Below are positions 9,685 to 20,574 of a DNA stretch of 64,000 nt, one piece after another (the first letter of the stretch is position 1; each line of letters opens with the position of its first letter). The DNA comes from Byssochlamys sp. IMV 00236 (Eukaryota; Ascomycota; Eurotiomycetes; Eurotiales; Thermoascaceae), in the NCBI GenBank assembly GCA_001931875.2, contig MSJH02000666.1, positions 1-64,000 of the forward strand, read 5' to 3'. The translations under genes and the position numbers were made by a program. The notes under the pieces were generated by a model. That model was not told the DNA's origin. It saw nothing but the letters and a program-made list of their open reading frames with translations, and did no database searches.

Positions 9685-11169
9685 CTAAACATCCCTGTGA
9701 CCGAAACTGACCGGCGCCTCGGGCCAGTCCTCCTCCATGTCAACAATATCTGTATCGCCCCAACTACCCTCTTCGCCGAGATAAAAGTCGTCATCGTCAG
9801 AACTATAGCAATGGAACACTGCTTCAGCACCCCCACTGAGAGCAGTGAGTCGGTGTAAGGCCCATTGCATCTCTAGGAGATCTTTACTCGGCAGAGATCT
9901 TAATTGAGGGTTATCGGTCCGTAGAGTAATTTTGGTGCCAGAGCGTATCGTCTGTTCTGTGATATGACTAAAGAGTTTCATATTTCTCATTGGCGATGTT
10001 ATATTATTAGGTAAAGAGGGGCAAGTAGTAAGGTTGATCGTTGGGCCACGCAGATATGGACGCAACCAGAAAAACCGCACATCCATAGATATATTATCTG
10101 GTGATACTGTTAACGGCTGTAGCGCAAAAAGTACCTTTCCCCAATAGGCATAGGACCTTGGACTTAATATCATAAGGTATGGCAGCACCTCAGTTAACTG
10201 TTCAGTGAAGAGCGCAGATTTCCATCGAGCGATCCGTTCATCCGTCCAGAATGTGCGTAGATTTATCCAGAACAAGCCGTCTTGCGGAACTGCACTCATT
10301 GAAAATAGGTATATATGGGCAACTTCGACCGGTTCACCAGCATGTGTTAGGACATATTCTCTTTGGTCGCGTGTCAGACACTAAATTATTTATATATTAG
10401 TATAATTAACAGAAACATCGTTTAGGTTAATACTTATACTTACTGATATTTTAGCTCTTTCTGAACATTTAGTCGACGAATTTGACTCTACAGAACGATA
10501 GGCCAAACGATAGTAGGATAATTTTCTGCGACGGTAACTAATCGGCCCTTTTGTCAGGACCGCGCGCAGCGCGGTCCCGCCATCTCAACGCTACCGACCA
10601 TCTCAACGAATACCATACAAAAATGCGTCGTTTTGAATCTTTCCAGATTGTTCCTAATCAACCACAATGCTAAATTCTTAAAGAAATATCGGAAACCAGA
10701 TCTAAAATGCCAGTTCTACAATATCCAGTTAATTAAAAACTAAAAAATAATGATGTTTACAGAAATTTGTGTTGAGATGGTCGGTAGCGTTGAGATGGCG
10801 GGACCGCGCTGCGCGCGGTCCTGACAAAGGGCCGATTAGTTGAGATAATTTTCCCATGTCACATAACCAAAGTGCTGCCCATATTCCAGGCTGCAGTTGA
10901 ACGATCTGTGCAGATCCCGGTCCCAATAATGCAGAATTAAGTCTGGCAAAATTGTTCTGCGAGATTCCGTACTTGTAGGGCCATTTCGAGACGGCTTGTC
11001 TGCTTCTCATTTGCGTTCTCTGTTTCCAGGAGGGCTTAATATCGCCAGGTACGCGATTTGGCGCAGTGGCGGGCGCTGCCCAGATATCGAAGTATACCAT
11101 ATCTGGGGTAAAATTGTTGATTGTAAGCGCCCGTCTCGCCCACATCGAAGGACATTTTTGTGCGCCCAT
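9685..11169 (-). pseudogene. Fungal HNH-endonuclease-family gene split by a MITE
   Basis: The 5' part (11169 to about 10854) starts MGAQKCPSMWARR and runs in frame to ..WLCDMGK. Here a roughly 317-bp inverted-repeat element (10527-10843) with 10-bp target duplications interrupts it. With the element and one duplication left out, the frame continues LSYYRLAYRS..AKIS, then a 63-nt intron (GTAAGT..TTTAG) and CLTRDQREYVLTHAGEP, then VEVAHIYLFSM. This is the HNH-like core known from fungal proteins of this class (usual form VAHIYPFS). The 3' part from 10299 to 9685 is open for 204 codons and ends in an acidic, aspartate-rich tail (SSDDDDFYLGEEG). A usual cysteine of the core (RCVLT) reads tyrosine (EYVLT). 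The gene is called disrupted, although splicing out of the element cannot be excluded. The link of the N-terminal piece to the family is weaker than that of the core. Confidence 0.6.
10517..10853. mobile_element. MITE with about 71-bp terminal inverted repeats and 10-bp target duplication
   Basis: Bases 10536-10607 and 10771-10841 are inverted copies differing by a single T. Both contain AACTAATCGGCCC, then a GC-rich palindrome (GACCGCGCGCAGCGCGGTC), then two direct copies of CATCTCAACG around CTACCGAC. The centre (10608-10770) is AT-rich and non-coding. GATAATTTTC occurs directly on both sides, at 10517-10526 and 10844-10853, as a 10-bp candidate target-site duplication. That length suits Mutator-like (MULE) transposition. 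The two outer ends are not equal: the left has about seven extra bases before AACTAATC. With no transposase inside, it is non-autonomous. It sits within an HNH-family gene. Confidence 0.8.
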
Positions 11170-11632
11170 TCATCCGGCTATAGTTCGCCAGAAAGGTAAA
11201 TGCAGGAACGGCGGGTGCGAGGCCTTATAATCTCGGATATATGTGCACGGAGAACATGTCTGCTGTGATGGTCCGTGGTGGGGAGGTTATCAATGGTGAT
11301 AAGTGCGTTCGCCAGTACCTATTGATACTGTTGGAGAATTATCTGGACGTTGAAGTCACGCCAGGTTTGCAATCTCTGAATGTCGATATATCTGTATACC
11401 AACTTCGTGGTATTACGACTCGGATTCCGTGGACCTTGTGGTATACTTCGTATTGGATGGAATCTTATTGGCCATCTCGCATATAAATAGATAGGCGCAG
11501 GATGCTTTGGGGGTTTCAAGCGACATAAATATTGACTTAGACAGCTATATCTCAATAGAATTGGGCTACTTCATCGGAATGCTCTACTTCCTTTCTGCGT
11601 TCTAATCCATCCATATTTTCTGTCAATTCAAT
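11170..11632. other. Intergenic between the HNH relic and the beta-lactamase-like gene
   Basis: I see no supported gene. It would hold the divergent promoters of the two flanking genes. Confidence 0.4.
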
Positions 11633-13576
11633 ATGAAAAGAAGTTTGCTATTCTCATACGTCCTTGCCGCTGCGCAGGCAGTTCAATACTGCCCCTTCTT
11701 AGACCTGTATTCCCACCCGCTGTCAATCCAGTCACATCAGAAGCATTCAACATCGCGTCTCGGAATATAACTCAGACACTTGATGAGCTCGTCCAGGCGG
11801 CGACGAATTCGTCTGCCTCTTCTATTCTTGACGATACCAACTCTTTCACCATTCAAATATATTCGGCTTCCGAAACCAATCCACTGTTTGAATATTATCA
11901 TACCGCACCATTGACGAGTAAGGCTTCAAGTGGTGTACATACCGTTGACGAGGATACTGTATTTCGAATTGGAAGTGGATCAAAGCTCTGGACACTTCTC
12001 TTGTTCCTAATCGCTGGTGGTGAAAAACACTTCAACAATCCGATCACCGAATATATCCCCGAATTGCGAAAGGCCGCCCGCAACACAGCTGAAAATACCA
12101 CTGGAAGGGATGACCTGGTGGATTTCACAAGATGGGAAGATATAACTGTACTTGAGGTCGCATCTCATCTGGCTGGTCTGGACAGAGACTGTAAGTTCAT
12201 TCCTATACGTATCCGGAGTTCTCCAGTAGCCCTCTCCTGCAATGAATATCATGAATAGTTCTGACACGAAGATCAAGACGGATTCCTGGACTTGTCTGTT
12301 ACCGCCCCTCCCTTGACGAAATATGGTTTCCCTCAACTTCCGCAATCTGAAATACCTCCTTGTGGCGCCATAGTGCCGTGCAACAGGTCTCGTACGTACA
12401 AATGAAACATCTGGATTCGTCTCATGAAGCTGCTAACCTTGGCTAGAGTTTTTTGAAGGGATAATGAAGACACATCCTATGGCTCCAACATCGTTCACAC
12501 CGATCTATTCCAATGCTGCCATTCAGATACTTTCGTATGTGTTGGAAGCTATTATCGGGGCATACATACGGGTCGTTGCTATCTAAACACATTCTCGAGC
12601 CTCTCAACATGACCAGATCATACATTTCCACACCACCTGATCAGTACGGAGTTATTCCAGGCGATGCGACGTCAAGTGGATGGAATATATCTGCAGGCGG
12701 TGAAACTCCGTAAGTGGAAATCTCTCTATACAAACTCGCTTATTTGTCTGACTGGAAGAATCATTGGATCTTCAAAATAGAGCTGGAGGTCTGTATTCCT
12801 CAACGAAGGATATGACTACGCTCGGCCGAGCCATACTGAATAACACATTGATCTCTCCGGCCCTGACTCGGCGATGGATGAGACCGGTCACCCACACAGG
12901 CTCGATCGACTCCTCCGTGGGTGCACCGTGGGAAATATACAGCTTTCAAGGAAACGGGCGCGTGATTGACCTGTACACGAAAGCTGGAGACCTTGGAAGC
13001 TATTCATCAATGACAGCCCTGTCACCAGACCACGGGGTAGGGTTCACGATCCTCGCTGCAGGCGATGACACAACAAGTCTTGTTGCTGTGCTCTCCGATC
13101 TCATCTCCGCACAACTACTCCCTGCTCTTGAGCAGGCAGCCAAAGTTGAAGCGAACACAACTTATGCTGGTACCTACGAGTCTGTTACGGCGACAAGCAA
13201 TTCCTCCATTTCGATCTCCATAGATGACGGCTCCGGTTTGAGAGTTGAGAAATGGATCAGCAACTCGGTGGACATGTTCGATGTCGTATCATCGTCCGCT
13301 CTCACGGGTATCTCTAATCCAATCATCCACCTTAACCCTACAGGGCTGCACACCCCATCTCAAGTTTCATTCAGAGCTATCTTCGTGTCACCGTCGGATG
13401 CAGGTTCTGGAACAGGTCCCTTCACTAAATCTTGTTCAACCTGGGAGCTGGTAGACCAGTCTAACTATGGAGACGTGGGACTTGACGAGTTTCTCTTCGA
13501 GCTGGATCCGACGACGGGTGAAGTAAAGAATATCTCACCGCGGGCGTTAAGAGAAACTCTTCCTAAGACGTCCTAG
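11633..13576 (+). pseudogene. Secreted beta-lactamase-like serine hydrolase with two frameshifts
   Basis: Exons by splice signals: 11633-12190, 12272-12391, 12447-12709, 12781-13576. The product belongs to the class C beta-lactamase/penicillin-binding-like family of fungal secreted hydrolases. A signal peptide (MKRSLLFSYVLAAAQA) leads into a Cys-Pro motif. The SxxK nucleophile motif reads IGSGSK, the Tyr motif YSNAA, and later FFEG and GGLYSSTKDM fit the family. Two single-base indels break the frame, both in homopolymers. The C4 run at 11692-11695 looks one base short, and the G4 run at 12557-12560 looks one base long; the frame on the far side of each carries the expected family residues. 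Otherwise the coding regions are open and well preserved. This is either a young pseudogene or two sequencing errors. The substrate is unknown; relatives include esterases and acyltransferases. Confidence 0.72.
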
Positions 13577-14514
13577 TTGAGATTATATGAATATAAGTGT
13601 ACTATGTGCAATGAATGGCCATTTCCGATCCAATTATGAATAGGACTGCGAACTATAAAGAGAGCAGACCTTCTAATGGAGGTCTACTTGTTCTATTTTC
13701 GTTGATTCGTTCGAAACCTATGCTATTCAATTACTAGCATCACTTTTTCCTACATCCATTTTTTGCCCGGCCGTTGGATCACTCGGGTTCACTCGATCCT
13801 TGGAGTCGACACGTATCCCCTCTCCTAAAGCCCTTAATAACGGGCCGGATGCAGAAAATGGATTAGGGCATAGATATACCGTCCAGATGCTGAAGGACTG
13901 TTATCTTTTTTTTTAATGCCCACGAAAGTCTCCATAAGACCGGAATCGGCTTGGCAAAGGAGCGAGATCAATTTGAGCAAATTCGAGCCTGGGCAACATT
14001 TTCTGGAATCCCGGGGTAGAAACGCCAAGAACAGCCGCGTAAATGAAAGAGGATAGATAGTGGACACTTTCGCTGAAGCGGTTAGGAACAGGACCAGGTT
14101 ACCATGGAAAAGAGAAAGAGAAATTGCTGGATGGATGCAAAAAAAAAACTTCAATATCGCCCGATCGAGGATAGATAGCCGTCGCGTGCGCGTCTTGCAC
14201 TAAACTAGGTAAGGTTGGTTACGGACGTTAGGGTTTCACAGCCGCCTTGCCGAATGCTTTGGAGGCTGCGTAAGTCTTTTTCTTAAGAAGCTAACGACAG
14301 CTGGACTAGTGAGGAACCTGGTAGATAGCCTAGACTAACTAATTGTGTTTCCTATAATTAGGGTGCTTGCAGCGCATCGGCCAACTTCCGACTGAGATTT
14401 GTACCCCTCGAAACCGGGGCATGTCGCAGACAAAAGACTCTCTCTGATTAACTCGATTGATCATCTTTCTTTTTGTTCATACTCATCTAGAACTGCATAC
14501 AGCATTCATCAGCC
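13577..14514. other. Intergenic, no gene seen
   Basis: There is a short poly-T (about 13904-13914) and a poly-A (about 14139-14147). No coding sequence is supported. It includes the upstream region of the UstYa-like gene. Confidence 0.4.
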
Positions 14515-15317
14515 ATGCTTTCGGCACACGATAGACCACCAAAATATGAACGTCTCGATTCACCATCGGATGAAACTCTAGAGGATGGACTTCGTGCGCC
14601 ACGAATGTATCCCCTACGAGAACCCAGTACTCGGAAGATTGCAGGCTGGACGATTTTTGCTGCGATTCTGGGCTTTGTTGCGGGAGTCCTGTCGATCCGC
14701 ATCCACGCCATGATCATAAATTGCCATGCTTTCAATCACCTTGCACCCCGCATCCCACTGCAGAACATCCCAGGAGAATTCACTTATCCCACTCCCTTTT
14801 CGGAGGAGCCACCGCAGGGCGAGGGCGCAGGACAGATAGCAGAACCAATTTGGGACTCTTTGGTTCCCAGTAAGTCTTGAACTGATCCTAAGCAGTCTCC
14901 CTCTCTTCTACGCTTCGATCGCTAACATATACCCACTGCAACCCAGACGGACTGGGCTATTTCAAAGATGAAAGTCTTGCCCCCCAAGTCTCCATCCCTA
15001 CCGTCTTCCATCAACTACACTGTCTGTATGTCATACGACGAGCCTACTATTCACAGTCCGACGACATTCAACCATTTGACCTCGGCAAAAACCGTGCGGC
15101 TCATTTATCACATTGTTTCGACTATCTCCAGCAAAGTATCACTTGTGCTGCGGACACGACTATAGAACCGGCCGAGGGTAAAATGAACGCCCACCTTGGA
15201 AGCGGCGTTACTCGACAGTGTCGCAATTTCGAACAATTGAAAGACTTTGTCGCGGAACGGCGCGCGTTCAATGCCACCGGCTTCCTCGCGCGCGAGTATG
15301 TTTATAATGTTGATTGA
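14515..15317 (+). CDS. UstYa-like oxidase (DUF3328), membrane-anchored
   Basis: Exons 14515-14869 and 14947-15317 (77-nt intron, GTAAGT..CCCAG) encode 241 residues. One transmembrane segment is at about residues 42-65 (WTIFAAILGFVAGVL). Both signature motifs of the UstYa family are present in exon 2: HQLHC in FHQLHCLYVIRR, and HxxHC in AAHLSHCFDYLQQ, followed by CAADTTIEP. The block WDSLVP..GLGYF before the first motif is also typical. UstYa proteins act in fungal secondary metabolism, originally in ribosomally made cyclic peptides (ustiloxin), as oxidative cyclases; others act in non-RiPP pathways. I found no adjacent core synthase, Kex2-processed repeat precursor or second UstYa gene, so it may be an orphan. 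The product and substrate cannot be inferred. Confidence 0.85.
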
Positions 15318-16399
15318 TTGATGGAGCCCGATATTCCGGACTATTTATATTCTCGACTTCCATGTATATTTGACTCATATCTTGGTCGGTTCAGATAATG
15401 CAGAACTTCTTTTTATCTCCTTAAGAGACTCTTCTCTCTTGCTACGCTTTATGAGAGGAACGTATTTAATACGTTAGCTGTCCTCCGCCCTGTCGATCCG
15501 CAGACTTCCGGTGTTCACATGGTCGTCAATATCATCGCTTAGGGTGCAGCCTCGTTCCTACCATAATGGTATCATATCGAATCTGCCGACTATACCAGTC
15601 ATGCTCAATGTAGCACAGTCCATTTCAATCGACTCACGCGAGCCAGCGCTGCGGTTTTTCGGCCAGTCTGTTATGCGCGTCCTCAGCATAGCACATTTGT
15701 ACGTGCTCATTATAGACAGCAGCGATACGCGTTAGTAATCACATAAGATCTTCCTGGTGAAAATCTGTCGGCGAGAGTCACTTATTCCACATCCCCTTGT
15801 TTCGGTGGTCATATGACTCTGAAATCTGGCTGTAATGTTTCTGTGGCTCCGGTGTTTAGTAGTATATTTCTGGAACTGTAATTGCCTCTGTACTCTAAAT
15901 GAGTTATGAGACTTTTCCAAAGGTGAAAAGGAAAATAGTCACACGGAAGCGGGACTGTTTTCTGGCTTATATCTATCTGGAGGAGATACAGGCGTTACGA
16001 TGTCGATGCTCTAAAGGCCTCTCCTCTGCTGCGCTTCCTTTGTCATGCTGCTCTAAAGGAGCAACATAAACATGGAAACATGGGCAGCCTTTGTGGAACT
16101 TCTTCTCTGAGATATCAGACAGTCCAGAGCATCTGAGTAGGCTGATTGTTTCCCTGTGAGTGGGGATTCGCTCTTGCTGTCGAAGGTACCAAGGGTAGTT
16201 AACTCAGCAACACTTTCACCACACTGCTCCCTAGGCATCTTCATATATGTCACTAAGCCTATTCCTGAACAAACACAACAAGCGAAACTCCTTGTCACTC
16301 TATTGACTGTCCTTCTCACTATCTACATCCCATCTTCAAATTTATTTCTTTCATCTAACTGAACCACGTCCTACTGTCCTTTTCCTACTTGCACTCATC
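15318..16399. other. Intergenic, no gene seen
   Basis: No supported gene on either strand. The last few hundred bases are the promoter side of the RNase H-like gene. Confidence 0.4.
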
Positions 16400-17482
16400 A
16401 TGGGTAATCTCTCATCAGTCTTATCAGCGTCAACTCCAGCCTCTCCAGACACTAGTACTACGGATGTTCCCAAGCGCTCCGATGTGAAAGGTATGACAGA
16501 CCAGAGCAGCGTCAATACTGTCGATCCCCTTAGGACTCACAGTGATACAGGTCGGTCCTTTCCAGAAGCTAGCGTCTCTTCCTCATCAAGGCGGGCTTCG
16601 AGAAAGAGAAAGATTTCTCCCGATCATAACACGAGATTAAAATACAAGAAGCCGAGGTTCTCGACGAACCGGGAAACTTTGCTTTTGGAAGAGGCTTGTT
16701 CTCTCGACGAAATACAGATCATTCGCCAGCAGATTCTCAAGGATGGTATTCAATTAGACGACATGGTACTTCCTGATGGATATCGGTATCCTGAAGGACA
16801 ACAGCAGCCGCGACAATCATCGCTTATGTCTTTGCGCGATGAGGATGATCTTCCACTTTTTGCGGGCAGTGTCATCATCCAAACTCATATCCAGGCTTTA
16901 GCATACGCTTTGTCTGAATATAGGTTACGAGGAAGAATTCGCAACCGTACCGTATACTGGGTTGATGGCTCTGTTGCGCAACACCTGGATCGGAAGAATG
17001 CCGCCGGGGTTGCAGTTGTGTCCAAATCCACGGACGAAGGATCCCCTTTTTCGTGGAAGATCCTAGGATACAAAGTTCATGGAGACGTGGGTTGTCCGGA
17101 TATTGAACTTTTGGCCATCCTTCGAGCTCTACAGATCGCCTATGATAAGGCCGTCGAGAGAATCTCCAACGGTGCTCACGGAGAGCAAGAAATCCTCGTC
17201 ATTTATTCCGATTGCAAAGAGGCATTGAGGATGATCCTGCATCTTACAAGGGCAAAACAGAATGGCACGAATATATTGGTGGAGGAAGTAATTGAGCTCG
17301 CAAATGTCTTGACTTCTCTTTTCGTGTCACTTGAACTCCACTGGGTCCCTGCGCATCGAGATGTGCCAGGCAATTACCTGGCTGACTACGCGGCCAGAAG
17401 GGCGTGGGACAAGACATTTCGTTTCGAACTGACCACGAGCGAGGAAGCACTTTGTAGGGACTATAAGATGGGGTCAAAGTGA
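16400..17482 (+). CDS. Stand-alone RNase H-like protein
   Basis: A single exon of 360 residues. The C-terminal half is an RNase H fold with the four acidic residues in order: Asp189 in YWVDGSVA, Glu236 in CPDIELLAI, Asp271 in YSDCKEAL, and Asp329 in GNYLADYAARRA, with HWVPAHRDVPGN just before it. The complete DEDD set suggests an active nuclease for RNA in RNA/DNA hybrids, or a domesticated retroelement RNase H. The same domain arrangement ends many fungal non-LTR retrotransposon polyproteins, but no reverse transcriptase lies nearby. The N-terminal 150 residues are disordered, Ser/Thr-rich and carry a basic cluster (RRASRKRKIS). The first residues, MGNLSS, fit an N-myristoylation site. No intron is needed. 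The biological role is unknown. Confidence 0.75.
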   Translation: MGNLSSVLSASTPASPDTSTTDVPKRSDVKGMTDQSSVNTVDPLRTHSDTGRSFPEASVSSSSRRASRKRKISPDHNTRLKYKKPRFSTNRETLLLEEACSLDEIQIIRQQILKDGIQLDDMVLPDGYRYPEGQQQPRQSSLMSLRDEDDLPLFAGSVIIQTHIQALAYALSEYRLRGRIRNRTVYWVDGSVAQHLDRKNAAGVAVVSKSTDEGSPFSWKILGYKVHGDVGCPDIELLAILRALQIAYDKAVERISNGAHGEQEILVIYSDCKEALRMILHLTRAKQNGTNILVEEVIELANVLTSLFVSLELHWVPAHRDVPGNYLADYAARRAWDKTFRFELTTSEEALCRDYKMGSK

Positions 17483-18181
17483 GGTTTTAAATCATTCGCA
17501 GATGTCATCCGGCTCTCTGGTATTCTACAACCTGTCAGGCATGCTATCTGTCCATGATCAATGGCAATTGTTCTGCCCGTATTGAACTGTTTGTGTTACT
17601 AAGGTTATCACGCGCGTGGCAAAGGCGAGAGAGGCTATTCTGACGTTGGATTTGTACTGTACTGTGAATATTCGGAGCGTCACACATGGACCTCGCGGGT
17701 TTCTGAACTCTTATGGTACGATGTGTCTAATACAAACTTCAAAATGTCACGGCTTCTATCGATCATTTCATTAAATTCTGACTCGCTTGTTCCTGAGCAT
17801 ACCATGAATATATCTAGTGCTATACTCTGGGAGATAGAACATGTTGTGGAAAGAGTAAACCTATGATATCCGAGTCAAAAAATATATATATATATCCCGG
17901 GAATACCCACAGAGTCCAACAGGAATCGGTGCGAATATCTCCAGGCGCCAAGCCAGGTAAACTTCTACATCAATCAACACTGCAGTCGGTACGGATTCCT
18001 GATCAGCGACGTTGAGCTCGTGCCTATCCGCAAGTTAGACGAGCATGGAGATCTTGACCTTGCATGCGCATCCTATACCTTGGACTGCCCGAGGCGATCC
18101 TGCACGGCCACAAATGACAGTTCTCCTAGCTCTCTCGTACATGTAAGGATAGGATAGGAGATCGGCCTTTTTTTTTTTTTT

Positions 18182-18211
18182 NNNNNNNNNNNNNNNNNNN
18201 NNNNNNNNNNN
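18182..18211. other. Assembly gap (30 N)
   Basis: Thirty undetermined bases follow a poly-T run. The true length is unknown. Confidence 0.95.
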
Positions 18212-18843
18212 AGTTGCAACAGCTTCGTAGGAGGCGAGGAGCTTGAAGGTAAAATTGATAAGTTTGCGAGGTAACATACTTACTTCCTAATGAATTTTAA
18301 CCTTTTTTTTTTTCTTTTCTCGCATATATACATATATTCTTCATCTACAATGGAATAGGATACGTACTTAAACCGTCCATCTCGATCGTAGATAAAAATA
18401 AAAAGAACCCGTTTTTAACACATGCCCTACTAACTTAGTAGTTAGTTACCTGGTAGTTTAGGTAGGTATATTATACCCACTTGTCCAAATTGAGCAATGA
18501 CTTAAATGACCTCGATATCCTCCCAGAATAATAAAAAAAATCAGGCCAGAGCAATAGATTGAATGATTTAATTATCCAACCGCTAAGTCTACTAACTTCT
18601 TGCTTAGAGTAACTATTATATACTATGACGTTACTTAGTCCAGGCACTACCTAACTAGTTACTTCCCGACGTTTTCCCGACGTCATGGATCACGTGGTGA
18701 TAGTTAACTAACCAACAGACTAAGCTTAGCTAAGCAGTTTTTGGCCCCAGGCTTTAACTAGTTAACTACAAATGAGTTATTGCTTAACTAATAAGGCGTT
18801 TATAGAATTAGTAATAATAATGCTTTGTGTGTAGTTAAGAAGC

Positions 18844-18845
<2 letters not shown>

Positions 18846-18876
<31 letters not shown>
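18846..18876. repeat. (ATT)n microsatellite
   Basis: About ten tandem ATT units in intergenic DNA. Confidence 0.9.
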
Positions 18877-19563
18877 ATCTGTTTTTTTTTTGGCCCCAGT
18901 CTTCGCTGACTATTGCCTCGGATACTTAGTTAGCGGTGAAGGGTATGATCGGTTCCGAAACCGAACCCTGGTTCTCAGGGCCCTATGCATGGGTCGTGCA
19001 TTGGAGTAGTAGATAGAATCATGGTAAGTCATTCAGATGAACGAGTCAAGTAATGATATGACGGAGTATTACTGTCTAAATGGCTACTGTCTAAATGGCG
19101 GGCTACGAGATTGATTCGTATATGTACACTTTGTATTCTGATTAGGACTACACTACTGCAGACTAGATAAGCTAGACAGACATGAGGAGACAATTAATCG
19201 ACCTTGTATACCAGGTCTATTGGCAACATCCCTCATGGCCCAAGGGCGGCGGTAGTATGTATGTACATACAGAGAGATAGACGATGCTGCAATGCTGCCT
19301 GCCGCAGCAGTTGCTGGATCTTATGCTCTTGATCAAATAACGACACCCGACGCCAGACGAGAAAGGAACCAGACAAAGACGCCATCGATATACCGCGGAA
19401 GAGACATCAATTCGTAGACGCTGCATGTACGTGAGGAAAGAACGGGTCTCGGACCCGGGAGAACGATGCTGGAAGAGAGAAAGGGAACTCTCGCGTGTAG
19501 CGATAGTTAGGTACGAGCGTAGAAAGACGGAAATGAGAAAAGAAAAGAAAAGAAAAGAAAAAT

Positions 19564-20574
19564 CTACTTTTCTAGCAACGTCTTCATCTCCGCACAAGCC
19601 TCGCGATAAAGCACGTTGACGCTGTCCTGATCGCGGAACGGATTGGGCGATTTGTCCCAGGCATGCGGGACCTTCTCGATCATCATGGCGCGCACCTTCT
19701 TGCCTAATCCCTGGAGGCGGCGGACAAAGACCTGACCTTCGCGCAGCAACATGTCCCACTCGCACATGTAGAGGAAGACGTTGTGCGGTAGCGCTTCGGC
19801 CAGCAGCTGGTCTGTGGCCAGCGCGGGTGAGGCATAGGGGGAGGTGCGGTCATCGCGGTTGGGCACGTAGGACTCGTCGAAGAGGTTCGTGAAGAAGGAC
19901 GGGAGAGTCTTCTCGGGGAGAATGCTCATGGCACGACGATGTTCCCGGGGCAGCACAAAGTCGAGGATCGGATACCACGAGAAGATGGCCACGACGTGGA
20001 GCTCGTTGGTGGCATCGAGGAGCTGTTGCGTCGACTCGTACCGATGCAGCTCGGGCCGGGCCTCACCGCGGACCTGGCGGAGACGGAGCGGAACGGTGAC
20101 GGCCAGGTTGCCTCCAGCGGAGAAGCCGGTCAGGATGACCTGAGAAGCATCGATCCCCAGATCGGATGCGTTGCTGGCAAGATGGAGCAGGGCATCGACG
20201 CCGTCGTCGACGGCGGCGGGAAACGGATTCTCGGGAGCAAGTCGATAGTCGACACTGACGACAACCGCACCGAGCTCACAGACAACCGTCTGGGCCCAAC
20301 GCGCATCGTCTGTCGCACGGCCTAGAGCAAAGCCTCCGCCGTGGAAGTTGACGACGACGGGGAGCCGTCGACCGGCTTTCCGCTGGTCTGCATAGTCCTC
20401 GGGACAGTAGAAGTGCAGCTGGATGGACCGACTGCTGTCCTGGCAGGGAATGCTGCGCGTAAAGGTTGGAGATGGAGAGCGCGGGCTGATGACATGGTGG
20501 AAGAACATGCCAATGCGCATGAGAAAGCGCCAGAAAATGGCTTGGGTGTAAAGCCACCAGCGGGCGACGGCCAT
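19564..20574 (-). CDS. erdH: Alpha/beta hydrolase, probable ergosteryl-aspartate hydrolase ErdH
   Basis: A single exon of 336 residues of the hormone-sensitive-lipase-like alpha/beta hydrolase class. The oxyanion motif FHGGGF is at 77-82, the nucleophile GFSAGG has Ser152, the acid is Asp274 in CEWDMLLREG, and the base is His304 in VPHAWDKS. VDYRLAPENPFPAA (108-121) is typical of the class. A hydrophobic N-terminal segment (WWLYTQAIFWRFLMRIGMFF) may anchor it to membranes. It is divergent from, and 1.3 kb away from, a gene encoding the AspRS-DUF2156 fusion ErdS. ErdH is known as the enzyme that removes aspartate from ergosteryl-3beta-O-L-aspartate. The assignment as ErdH comes from family plus neighbourhood; the alpha/beta hydrolase call itself is firm. 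Otherwise it could be a generic esterase. Confidence 0.7.
   Translation of the reverse strand: MAVARWWLYTQAIFWRFLMRIGMFFHHVISPRSPSPTFTRSIPCQDSSRSIQLHFYCPEDYADQRKAGRRLPVVVNFHGGGFALGRATDDARWAQTVVCELGAVVVSVDYRLAPENPFPAAVDDGVDALLHLASNASDLGIDASQVILTGFSAGGNLAVTVPLRLRQVRGEARPELHRYESTQQLLDATNELHVVAIFSWYPILDFVLPREHRRAMSILPEKTLPSFFTNLFDESYVPNRDDRTSPYASPALATDQLLAEALPHNVFLYMCEWDMLLREGQVFVRRLQGLGKKVRAMMIEKVPHAWDKSPNPFRDQDSVNVLYREACAEMKTLLEK

Larger units (their letters stand above)
17483..19563. other. Long AT-rich intergenic region with assembly gap
   Basis: No gene was found. It holds a TA repeat near 17881, a poly-T next to the N gap, numerous CTAACT/AGTTA pieces (18420-18800) and a TTA microsatellite. 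It separates the accessory-like left part from the erdH/erdS pair. Confidence 0.5.

Noticed and set aside
15318..16399. A possible precursor-peptide gene for the UstYa-like oxidase.
   Set aside because: No open frame with a signal peptide and repeated Kex2-type sites could be found.
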